DNA of 64,000 bases, taken from NCBI GenBank assembly GCA_944391225.1, contig CALXSS010000001.1:44971-108970 (forward strand). The letters run 5' to 3'. Below are positions 46,601 through 54,844 of the stretch, one piece after another. The position numbers and the translations under genes were made by a program. The DNA comes from an uncultured Clostridia bacterium (GTDB taxonomy: Bacteria > Bacillota > Clostridia > UBA1381). Positions within the stretch are counted from its first letter, which is position 1; each line of letters opens with the position of its first letter. Below the pieces are notes generated by a model. It was not told the origin of the DNA, did no database searches, and saw nothing but the letters and a program-made list of their open reading frames with translations.

Positions 46601-48409
46601 TGTGCTGAACACTCCCTCAGGCATTACTCTGTTGCTGTCTATCTTTGTGTTCTGGAGGAAGTACTGGAGCTGCACCTCACTCTGTACAAGAGCTATACTC
46701 TTATAACCGAATGTAGCTGTATCCACCTCAGCTGCGGCAACTCCTTTGCCGTCTCCGTCAAGAGCGCTTACAACACCGTATATATACATATTATCCCCAA
46801 GTGTTTTGCTGATCTGCGCTGTGCCGCTCGATGCTCCCTTTGCAATAGAAGCTGTGCCTATCTTGTCAGCATCAGCAAACACCGCTGAGGAAAGATCGCC
46901 CGCCTGCTGCTGCAAAGCATAGAAATTGATCTTCATATCATTTGCAGCTGCTGATTTTGTCGAAACCGCTATGCTGCTGAGATCAGTTGCATTGAGCTGT
47001 CCAAAATAGTATTTATCCCCGTTCGACGGTGTTGACGCTACCTTCTTATCTATCGGCGACGCCGGCTCAAGACTGAACAATTTCTGCTCCGGTCCCTTAT
47101 AATTCAGCTTAAGCTCGCCAAGAGCTCCGGCTGTAAGCTTGCTGTCGGAAAGAGCGTTTACATACACAAGCAGGTCAAAGCTGTCCTCGCCGCTGCCAAG
47201 ATCAGCTGCCGGAACAACTATATCATTGCCGTTTTCTATCTCTGTCTTTTCTCCGCCGTTTACCTGCACATATCTCTTTTTATCCGCAGTGCTGAATGTC
47301 AGCGTTGCAAACGGTGTTTTTCCGCCAAGATCAATACCGCTTACGCTGTCATTTATCAATGACGGCGCAAAGCTTCTTACAGTTCTGCCGCCTACCGTCA
47401 CATTTGAATAAGACGCCAACCCTTGCGCCATATCATAGCTCTGCTGCACATCTGTATAAAGCTTTATTTCACGGGTATCGTCGGGAATGGCGCTTAACGG
47501 CACGGTTATTGAATCCGTTCCATAGCCCGCCTCATCCTTTGAAGGGATACCCTCAAAATGAACTGCCGAGGTCTTATCTGTAAATACTATACCATTATTA
47601 TATGACCAGTCGCCTGAGCCGCCCATTGCATAATCAATATATGTATCCTTTATAACGCTGCTTGTTCCGTCTGCCGCCGGATAAGAAACTGTTACCTTAA
47701 GATCGTCAAGCTCTATAACGGCTGCACCTCCAGGTGAATAACATGCCATTTCAAGAGTTGTGGGAGATGTGATCCCTTTTGATGAAAGAGTTCCTGTTTC
47801 CGTTGTTGTTGCTGTTCCGGTCAGAACAGATGTGTAGCTGTCTCCCTCGACTGTCGTGGTCACATTTATCCAGCAATTTTCGCTGAGACTTGAAAGGAAG
47901 CCTCTGTCTCCATCATCAGGTTCGCGTCTCAAAACATTTCCGCCGTCAAAATGACCCAGCTGACCGATCATTCCTTCAACTGACACTGTGTTTCTGTCAT
48001 ATGATGTTCTGATACTTTTGTCTGCCAGACCTATTACTCCGCGCATATCCGGATTGAAATAGACCTTGTATGATACCGTATAGCTCTCAGCGCCCTCTAC
48101 AAGCTCAGAAAAATCATATTCGCAGCGTGAATAGCCTGTGCCGGCACCGTTTCCTACATTACCTGCCGAAACAAACCGAAGAACGCCCTTGTCGCCCGAT
48201 AAAGTTGTCGTGCTGCTATCATCTGACGGCACTACATTTACAGTATAGCGCGTAGCTGACCATGCAGGAGTGTCTCCGGCAGTGTTGAAGCTATAAGAAG
48301 CCGCTGTACTGCTCGCCGCGCTCGCAGTTGCCGGAACAATACCGCTTGTTATTACTATCGATACTGCCGCGACTGCCGCCGTTAACCTACTATAAGGTTT
48401 ATTCTTCAT
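43616..48409 (-). CDS. Giant secreted surface protein: carbohydrate-binding-like N-terminus, long helical stalk
   Basis: 1597 aa from ATG 48409 (MKNKPYSRLTAAVAAVSIVI). The ribosome binding site AAAGGA is about 13 bases away, longer than usual. A signal peptide (1-33) precedes a LamG/CBM-like beta domain (about 35-235), an NPCBM-like domain (VHFEGIPSKDEAGYGTDSI...KLNYKGPE, about 260-440) and a further beta region (to about 560). About 1000 residues of coiled, repeat-like helices follow, ending YEALVNKYGAGGKDECA. No catalytic motif was recognised. Read through the frameshift, the whole protein would be about 1.8 kDa x 10^2 residues ending in a dockerin. It is the first gene of the cohesin operon; no good promoter lies directly upstream. 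Confidence 0.82.
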   Translation of the reverse strand: MKNKPYSRLTAAVAAVSIVITSGIVPATASAASSTAASYSFNTAGDTPAWSATRYTVNVVPSDDSSTTTLSGDKGVLRFVSAGNVGNGAGTGYSRCEYDFSELVEGAESYTVSYKVYFNPDMRGVIGLADKSIRTSYDRNTVSVEGMIGQLGHFDGGNVLRREPDDGDRGFLSSLSENCWINVTTTVEGDSYTSVLTGTATTTETGTLSSKGITSPTTLEMACYSPGGAAVIELDDLKVTVSYPAADGTSSVIKDTYIDYAMGGSGDWSYNNGIVFTDKTSAVHFEGIPSKDEAGYGTDSITVPLSAIPDDTREIKLYTDVQQSYDMAQGLASYSNVTVGGRTVRSFAPSLINDSVSGIDLGGKTPFATLTFSTADKKRYVQVNGGEKTEIENGNDIVVPAADLGSGEDSFDLLVYVNALSDSKLTAGALGELKLNYKGPEQKLFSLEPASPIDKKVASTPSNGDKYYFGQLNATDLSSIAVSTKSAAANDMKINFYALQQQAGDLSSAVFADADKIGTASIAKGASSGTAQISKTLGDNMYIYGVVSALDGDGKGVAAAEVDTATFGYKSIALVQSEVQLQYFLQNTKIDSNRVMPEGVFSTDYYNEFSAQYDKITELYNAADSDFSSKFMAEYTYLEESKKGWDVVKSISENLSKVYEDVNAAEDKYAKANESRDTIFAVQDEYEALSTATAQKFVGQFNYSQLKELNDILVNGDAEIVESYAEAINIVWDTEKNESRITQENYLINSGAIETLRERYNNVSSYPQQVQDEINKYDLENILAAVDSDVNSIFMPATAEDFKTKFAVVKEAYEKAETYDGKYAAVYGLNDLNDIYAEIKSSEYRESIAGMTDGAYEEYEGYITKLSAEVLANVYLEKVNALKSAIAESQGVTAEKYEVFAAQYNEALKAKQAYEASGETPVTPETESAIAEANEYMDAAARMIDAAAETAVATAKAAIDDISTVENTVDSFTKVKLAQYHFNALGTNGKAYLSGQDKGDSTYGKTLEEAVSEMSGLVSENEKSMQALFDKYDADCVSYTGSLNYTSDKDEYTVKTAEYESSYKKAAESLDKLNRTANGSVRYDSKNMVYVVDSASASALYTSIERTYKTLADYTSAITALKDKGMAYSKAIQSAIDFYYDGEGKTYADFVGDGAIADEAIAEHIEGLYDSVIDYYLDELVEKGEETADNNTEAAQNTNKIRTAVNNAKTAFANAVSKYSSEYMKVTGAEASDLDLSASADYITMSQEQADAYGRIENAVSAKLSSEYDKDMEIQDAKEAKETAAKAEVDELVSLINELYTKVSSHTYTSEEDIEADRMQYAGLSSRAAADVGNVKFVYSDETGAIDYFKNLYPAEADSKLAYVDTTLTQWANAWVVVSAANALDVKPIKEDGSWTVNDATEFSALSEQYNALTAAEKANVDAVVAVKFDDRSAYITLLNGTNTDYANKICGISDIISKSTYAAAKDQLEAVNAYVKALNDTISDDKASEADKAAAQSKLDVINTYYGEETSRLTVLNNQAVVIAPAYSFDTLVDDANALVDPEDTSVNAEAINAKLSEAEKVYDEMIADSKKYVTNYALYEALVNKYGAGGKDECA

Positions 48410-48460
48410 AATATATAACCATTCCTTTCTTAATGCGCCGCAGCTATGCCGCAGCAGCAT

Positions 48461-48729
48461 ATATTTATTATTGCATTATTAGCCCTTCTTTGCCGTTTTA
48501 CGGCTATATCTTCTCCATAAAAAGCCCTCCCCTGTATGACGCCGCTACGGATCACACCGTCATCTATTTTCCACAAAGAATATTAAAAAAACTTTATTAT
48601 CTAAGCTTTTAAATCCTGTTCTATCGTGATAAAATAATGACAGAGGTTTTATGTTTCCTCGCCTGCACCGTCTGAATTATCCGTTATACCTGTTATTGCA
48701 AGTGTAATCCCGTAAACACCCGATACCGC
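48461..48729 (-). other. Leader region of the surface operon, no sigma-A promoter visible
   Basis: Between the left inversion site and the giant gene. On minus it holds several small hairpins (GAGG...CCTC; ATGACG...CGTCAT; GCCGT-AAA-ACGGC) but no hexamer pair with acceptable spacing. I could not match a riboswitch class. Confidence 0.5.
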
Positions 48730-48756
48730 TGTCCTAAAACAAATTATTTTAGGACA
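48730..48756 (+). repeat. Inverted recombination site, left (IRL)
   Basis: TGTCCTAAAA-CAAATTA-TTTTAGGACA: perfect 10-bp arms around an asymmetric 7-bp core. It is the exact reverse complement of 49951-49977, core included. It begins 20 bp past the recombinase stop codon. Confidence 0.93.
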
Positions 48757-48776
48757 TTATCCGTTCATGTATTAAT

Positions 48777-49772
48777 TTACCTGTTGTATATCATATTTAT
48801 TTTATCCATCTGCATCCTTTTATGCGCGTCCAGCGAATGGGCATAGAGGTCAAGTGTTATCGCTACTGAGGAGTGACCAAGTATCTCGCTCAGAGTTCTG
48901 TAATCCATGCCAACCTCTATCGCGCGCGTGCTGAATGTATGCCTGAGAGCATGAAACTGTATATCAGGAAGCCCCGCTTTTTTCAACAGTCTTTTGAATC
49001 TGCGCCTATATGTACGCACATCCATCGGCTCTCCGTTTTTGCCGGATATTACATATTCGCTCGACGAGCCGTCCTTTGTAAGCAGCTTTGCTATACACTC
49101 CGGTATCGGTATTGATCTTGATGACATTTCACTTTTTGGCGGTATTATTCTTATTTCGCCGTCTATTCGAGCCTGGGTACCGCATATCCGCATCACCCGC
49201 GCCTCCTGATCTATGTCTTTCCAACGCAGAGCACAGAGCTCGCCTATCCTTATACCTGTATACAGGCATATGAGTACACCTATATCCTCAGGCTCGTAAA
49301 CAGCCTGTTCCAGCCGTCTTTGCTCATCGCGCGTAAGAACAATCTTTTTTGTTCGCACCCGCTTTGGCAGGACTACATCGCTGTAAACATCTTCTATCAA
49401 ATTCATGCTGTGCGCATGCTTTAGCGCCGATCTGAGTACGTTGTAAACGACTCTCACCGTTGATGGCGCAAGCTCCAGCAACGTTACAAATCCCTGAAGC
49501 AAAGCGGTGTCTATCCTGCTGAGCACAATATCGCCGATTGCTGGTATTATATGATTAGATATATGTCCCGCGTAAACATTCCTTGTAGTTTCCTTTATAC
49601 CTGTCACATTTCTTATCCAATCCTTTAAATACTCAGCAAGACACATTTCAGACGCATTTCCGGCACTGGTTTTGCTGTGTTCAAAAACATAGCTGCTGAT
49701 ATTGTCCGCTGCTTTAACACTGCAAATATCATTTTTTCTGTTACTGTAATTTAATTCGTTTGCATTTGTCAT
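48777..49772 (-). CDS. Tyrosine recombinase (phage-integrase family)
   Basis: 331 aa from ATG 49772, eight bases after AAGGGAG; the in-frame ATG at 49790 overlaps it. An N-terminal SAM-like core-binding domain (LAEYLKDWIRNVTGIKETTRNVYAGHI, about 40-125) is followed by the catalytic domain with Arg in GIRIGELCALRW (about 177), HALRHTFSTR (about 270) and GHSSVAITLDLYAH (His and Tyr nucleophile, about 300). It lacks an AP2-like arm-binding domain. No excisionase, phage or conjugation genes flank it. Its two flanking inverted sites suggest a dedicated invertase. Confidence 0.92.
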   Translation of the reverse strand: MTNANELNYSNRKNDICSVKAADNISSYVFEHSKTSAGNASEMCLAEYLKDWIRNVTGIKETTRNVYAGHISNHIIPAIGDIVLSRIDTALLQGFVTLLELAPSTVRVVYNVLRSALKHAHSMNLIEDVYSDVVLPKRVRTKKIVLTRDEQRRLEQAVYEPEDIGVLICLYTGIRIGELCALRWKDIDQEARVMRICGTQARIDGEIRIIPPKSEMSSRSIPIPECIAKLLTKDGSSSEYVISGKNGEPMDVRTYRRRFKRLLKKAGLPDIQFHALRHTFSTRAIEVGMDYRTLSEILGHSSVAITLDLYAHSLDAHKRMQMDKINMIYNR

Positions 49773-49835
49773 TCTGTTTTCTCCCTTCATTTACATTTGG
49801 ATAGCAGTTGTATCGGTATGTTTTTGTGCTATATG

Positions 49836-49865
49836 CCGAAAGTTGTAATTCTGCTTGACTTTCGG
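49836..49865. promoter_or_regulatory. Inverted repeat overlapping the -35 of the invertible promoter
   Basis: CCGAAAGT (49836-49843) and ACTTTCGG (49858-49865), a perfect 8-bp inverted repeat whose right arm overlaps TTGACT. A second palindrome, ATATACT-T-AGTATAT (49877-49891), covers the -10. Both look like operators. Confidence 0.55.
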
Positions 49866-49883
49866 AAATTTCTGTGATATACT
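49855..49883 (+). promoter_or_regulatory. Outward-facing sigma-A promoter inside the invertible element
   Basis: TTGACT (49855-49860), 17 bp, TATACT (49878-49883), reading right through the inversion site. No plus-strand gene follows before the 50091 hairpin. Confidence 0.8.
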
Positions 49884-49950
49884 TAGTATATAGTGAATCT
49901 TTGTAGGTTTTTGGCTTTAAGCCTCAGCCCATTATGTTTTGTTTATTGTT

Positions 49951-49977
49951 TGTCCTAAAATAATTTGTTTTAGGACA
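49951..49977 (-). repeat. Inverted recombination site, right (IRR)
   Basis: TGTCCTAAAA-TAATTTG-TTTTAGGACA, the reverse complement of the left site over all 27 bp; identity stops at both edges. Confidence 0.93.
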
Positions 49978-50090
49978 TTTTTTATTGCTTTTTTCTGTTA
50001 ATACACCTTACCATGCCACAATACGCATACAATCATCATACATTGTATTCCATAAAAGTAATTAAATGCCATATAAAAGGGTAAAAAAAA

Positions 50091-50116
50091 TACCGGACCG
50101 CATTCGCAGTCCGGTA
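50091..50116 (-). terminator. Terminator of the SLH-NlpC/P60 gene
   Basis: TACCGGAC...GTCCGGTA stem with T8 on minus. It also stands in the path of the outward promoter at 49855. Confidence 0.88.
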
Positions 50117-50132
50117 TAATAAATTATGATCA

Positions 50133-51467
50133 TCAATTTACTATTCTTTTTGCTCCCATATAACAATCAGCATAATATCCACTTTCAATTGTTGAGAACT
50201 TTACAACATCACCGGTTCTTGGTGAGTGTATCATCATGCCGTCGCCAACATATAAGCCAACGTGTGACGGCGAACCGCCTGAACCGAAGTATACAAGATC
50301 TCCGGGCTGCAGATCGCTCTTTGATACATAAGTACCGTCGTTATCCCACTGAGTATATGTCGTTCTTGTAAGACTGTATCCATTCTGACCATACACGTAC
50401 TGAACAAATCCTGAACAGTCAAAACCTGAAGGCGTTGTTCCGCCCCATACGTATGGCAGACCAAGGAAACTTTCGGCTGTGTCAATGATACTCTGTATTG
50501 TCGGATTTGATGATGTGTAACTGCTTGTCGCTGTTGCAGCTACAGTTTTGTTCTTAGCATATGAATATGTGAAATCAACCGGAAGGCTGTATACCTCCGA
50601 GCCATCGGCAAGCACTGCGCCGATTGTTATTGAATAGTCACCATTCGGCAAAGCACTACTTGTAACTGTAATTGAATTCGAGTCAACGTCCTTTAAAAGC
50701 ACTGCTTTGGCTGATGAATTCTTGATTATCACATGATATGACACGGCGTTTGACGGAGTAGTCCACTCAACATCAAAGCTTTCCGTGCTTATCTCAGCGC
50801 CATCTTCCGGAAGTATTATTTCCGGCATAGAATCAGCTGAATATGTAGGTGAACCGAATTTTGAATATGATCTGTTCACGCTAACAATTGCCTGCTCTCT
50901 TGATGTAGCTGTAAGAGGTTCAAGCGTTGTATCTGTAACGCCCGTCATAAGCTCATAGTTAAGAGCAGTATTGACTGATGACATTGCCCATGCACTCACA
51001 TCGTCACCGTCTGAAAAGCTGTCTACGTAAGACGTGTCCGCACCGTCAGCGATATTAAAAACAACCTCGCTGGCGGTTAACGTGCTTACGAGCATCTTCG
51101 CCATTTCCTCTCTTGTTACGAGTCTGTCAGGTGTAAAAGTATTATCATCTGTTCCCTGAACTATTCCGTAATTATATGCCTGAGCTACCGCTACGCTGTC
51201 AGTATCGGTAAACGGTGAGCCTGCCGGCACCGGAACTACCTCGTTAGTAAGCTTTTTGTACAAATTCATTGCAAGTTCACAGAATTCCTCACGAGTGATG
51301 GAATCCTTTAAGTTGTTCGATACAACCGAATATGAAACCAAGCCTGCTTCACTCGCTGACTGATATCCCGATACTGCCCAGCCGCTAAGATCGGCTGCCA
51401 TTGCTGATGTACCGAGCACAGCAGTTAATGAAAATGCACTGAGAATCATTTTCTGTACGACTTTCAT
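50133..51467 (-). CDS. SLH-anchored NlpC/P60 peptidoglycan hydrolase
   Basis: 444 aa; AAGGAGAG is 11 bases before ATG 51467. A signal peptide (1-23) is followed by three SLH domains (AVSGYQSASEAGLV; FTDTDSVAVAQAYNYGIVQG; FSDGDDVSAWAMSSVNTAL, about 25-205), a FnIII-like domain (about 215-305) and an NlpC/P60 domain (about 325-444). Catalytic Cys is in FDCSGFVQY, His in SHVGLYVGDG, and a further polar site in MMIHSPRTG. It should cut stem peptides, as gamma-D-Glu-diamino-acid endopeptidases do. Strong promoter and a long structured leader. Confidence 0.9.
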   Translation of the reverse strand: MKVVQKMILSAFSLTAVLGTSAMAADLSGWAVSGYQSASEAGLVSYSVVSNNLKDSITREEFCELAMNLYKKLTNEVVPVPAGSPFTDTDSVAVAQAYNYGIVQGTDDNTFTPDRLVTREEMAKMLVSTLTASEVVFNIADGADTSYVDSFSDGDDVSAWAMSSVNTALNYELMTGVTDTTLEPLTATSREQAIVSVNRSYSKFGSPTYSADSMPEIILPEDGAEISTESFDVEWTTPSNAVSYHVIIKNSSAKAVLLKDVDSNSITVTSSALPNGDYSITIGAVLADGSEVYSLPVDFTYSYAKNKTVAATATSSYTSSNPTIQSIIDTAESFLGLPYVWGGTTPSGFDCSGFVQYVYGQNGYSLTRTTYTQWDNDGTYVSKSDLQPGDLVYFGSGGSPSHVGLYVGDGMMIHSPRTGDVVKFSTIESGYYADCYMGAKRIVN

Positions 51468-51479
51468 AAAGAATCAATC

Positions 51480-51657
51480 TCTCCTTTTCTCCTCATCGAA
51501 TTGAGGACTTTCACCCTCCGGACGAACTTTATTCCGGATTTACCACTATTACTTCGTGATACGATCTTCTATCCTGCTCTGGTTATAATAATAAACTGCT
51601 AAATTCAAATCCAACTAAATCTTAAATTAAATATTACATAGCCATTAAAACCTTACA
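51480..51657 (-). ncRNA. Long structured 5' leader, candidate cis-regulatory RNA
   Basis: The transcript from 51664 would have a leader of about 190 nt. Its distal part holds TCCGGA...TCCGGA (self-complementary stem) and TCCTCA-ATTCGA-TGAGGA just before the ribosome binding site. NlpC/P60 genes in Clostridia are often under c-di-AMP riboswitches, but I could not match that consensus here. Confidence 0.4.
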
Positions 51658-51663
51658 TGTGCT

Positions 51664-51692
51664 ATTGTATCATTATTTTGGCTTATTGTCAA
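51664..51692 (-). promoter_or_regulatory. Strong sigma-A promoter of the SLH-NlpC/P60 gene
   Basis: TTGACA (51687-51692), 17 bp, TACAAT (51664-51669). Confidence 0.85.
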
Positions 51693-52161
51693 GGTTTTTT
51701 TAAAAATAGTTACAAAATTATTACGAAAATCTTTAAGCTGCTTTAAAGATTGGTGTAACATAGCTGTAACATAGGACTAAAATTCTTGTAAAATAAGCTC
51801 TTATATGGTCTATAATTGGTTATAATTAGGAATATTTTACTCTTTTTTACATGTTGGTGTTTGTGTACATAGTATTATTGCCAAAAACGAGGCGCCGCCA
51901 CCGGCTAATTTCATGATAATTTCACCATAATTATTACAAATATATTACTTTTATATTTATTTTTGTAATATATTCAACTGTCGATCACGCAGCTACGCGA
52001 TTTTTCGCCTGTCCTGTTATGTTGATCTTTGTGTATATCCCGTAATAAATTTATAATATACATGCTTATTCAGCGCAATACCCCCGCTCTCTCATTGCTT
52101 GTATCTGATAACTTCCAGTCGGCATTTTCCGCTCAAATCTGTACGATCCAGAACAAAAAGA
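51693..52161. other. Intergenic stretch without recognised gene
   Basis: AT-rich, about 470 bp, between the 50133 promoter and the guaB terminator. It has a tandem TGTAACATAG pair near 51755. Short ORFs lack ribosome binding sites. Confidence 0.45.
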
Positions 52162-52193
52162 GGCTGCCGCAAACTCGCGAGTTTGCGGCAGCC
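52162..52193. repeat. GGCTGCYGCAAACTC hairpin repeat, copy 3 (guaB terminator)
   Basis: GGCTGCCGCAAACTCG followed directly by its complement: a perfect 32-bp palindrome. TCTTTTTG follows on minus, 40 bp past the guaB stop. Confidence 0.9.
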
Positions 52194-52231
52194 ATACATT
52201 GTTTAGTGAAAACAGCGCGGCTCCAATATGG

Positions 52232-53740
<1,509 letters not shown>

Positions 53741-53776
53741 TTACATTTTGTGAAATGTATATTTTGTTTAGATTTT

Positions 53777-53805
53777 ATTTTAACAAAAAAACGAGTATTT
53801 TTCAA
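53777..53805 (-). promoter_or_regulatory. Sigma-A promoter of guaB
   Basis: TTGAAA (53800-53805), 17 bp, TAAAAT (53777-53782). No purine riboswitch seen in the short leader. Confidence 0.72.
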
Positions 53806-53830
53806 TCATTTTCTTTAAAAATTTTCATCT

Positions 53831-54787
53831 TTATAAAATTTTATCAATATAGCTGACTAAAGCCGAACGCATTGTAGCAAAATCACTAATCCTAAATATT
53901 TCAGTTTTAAGATGTGACGCCCCGCGCATTCCCTTTATATACCATGCTAAATGCTTTCTGGCTTCCTTTATTCCACGGCTCTCACCCTTATCGGCTATTA
54001 GCATCTCCACATGCTCAAGAGCTGTTTTAAGCTTATCCTCCGGCGAGGGCGCTGTTATTACTTCTCCGTCCTCAAGCTGCTCATGTATCTGCGCAAACAG
54101 CCACGGATTCCCCTGAGCGCCGCGCGCGACCATAACAGCATCACAACCGGTGTATTTAAACATCCTTTCCGCATCCTGTGCGCAAAATATATCTCCGTTG
54201 CCTATCACAGGTATGGAAAGCTCTTTTTTGATTGTCTTAATGACCTCCCAATCAGCTCTGCCGCTGTAAAACTCTCTGCGAGTCCGTCCATGCACAGCCA
54301 CTGCCGCCGCTCCGTTTTCCTCCAGTATCCGGGCACATTCTAAAGAGTTATCCTCCTCCCAGCCTTTCCTTATCTTTGCCGTCACTGGCACGGGCGATAC
54401 ATCTGATACAGCCCTCATTATCCTTCCCATAAGCTCCGGAGTCTTCATGAGCGCGCTTCCGTCTCCGTTATTTACTATCTTAGGCGCCGGACATCCCATA
54501 TTTATATCTATTATATCCGGCTCATATTCCATTACCTTTGGTATTATCTCAGCCATAATTTCCGGATCAGACCCAAATATCTGTATAGCGCATGGCGCCT
54601 CTCCGCTCATATCCATAAGCTCAGCGGTTTTCTTATCATTATAATACAGCCCCTTTGCGCTTATCATCTCGCTGTAAACAAGCCCCGCTCCGAACCTCCT
54701 GCATATGGTTCTGAACGGCTTATCCGTTATGCCTGCCATAGGCGCGAGGAATATCGTATTTTCCAGCTCTATATTGCCAATTCTCAT
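53831..54787 (-). CDS. tRNA-dihydrouridine synthase (DusB/NifR3 family)
   Basis: 318 aa; GAGAGG precedes ATG 54787. It is an FMN enzyme reducing uridines in tRNA D-loops. LAPMAGITDKPFR (FMN site), the catalytic Cys in NMGCPAPKIVNN (about 100), KIRKGWEEDN and VHGRTRREFYSG are typical. It sits upstream of guaB on the same strand, though guaB has its own promoter. Confidence 0.93.
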   Translation of the reverse strand: MRIGNIELENTIFLAPMAGITDKPFRTICRRFGAGLVYSEMISAKGLYYNDKKTAELMDMSGEAPCAIQIFGSDPEIMAEIIPKVMEYEPDIIDINMGCPAPKIVNNGDGSALMKTPELMGRIMRAVSDVSPVPVTAKIRKGWEEDNSLECARILEENGAAAVAVHGRTRREFYSGRADWEVIKTIKKELSIPVIGNGDIFCAQDAERMFKYTGCDAVMVARGAQGNPWLFAQIHEQLEDGEVITAPSPEDKLKTALEHVEMLIADKGESRGIKEARKHLAWYIKGMRGASHLKTEIFRISDFATMRSALVSYIDKIL

Positions 54788-54805
54788 TTATTACCTCTCA
54801 AAACC

Positions 54806-54841
54806 AAGAAATTGCGAAACATACGCTCCGCAATTTCTTTC
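54806..54841. terminator. Terminator after the pyrE operon
   Basis: AGAAATTGCG...CGCAATTTCT 10-bp stem directly after the 54845 stop, with T-rich sequence on minus. Confidence 0.78.
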
Positions 54842-54844
54842 TAT

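Larger units (their letters stand above)
48730..49977. mobile_element. Probable invertible DNA element (promoter switch) carrying its own tyrosine recombinase
   Basis: A 1248-bp segment bounded by two identical 27-bp sites in opposite orientation. It contains only the recombinase gene and an outward-facing sigma-A promoter beside the right site. By the known rule for tyrosine recombinases, inverted sites give inversion. In the present orientation the promoter points at the terminator of the convergent 50133 gene. After inversion it would lie at about 48824-48852 pointing at the giant surface gene. Seen directly: sites, promoter and gene. Inferred: inversion and its effect. Confidence 0.75.

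Noticed and set aside
48777..49772. Recombinase as remnant of a prophage or conjugative element
   Set aside because: No phage, plasmid, excisionase or cargo genes flank it, and its boundaries are inverted rather than direct repeats.
48730..49977. The two 27-bp sites as independent terminator hairpins
   Set aside because: Each could fold, but the asymmetric 7-bp core is also exactly reverse-complemented between sites, and the left site lacks a U-run on the operon strand.
51480..51657. c-di-AMP (ydaO) riboswitch in the NlpC/P60 leader
   Set aside because: Gene type fits but the conserved core sequences I know are not present.
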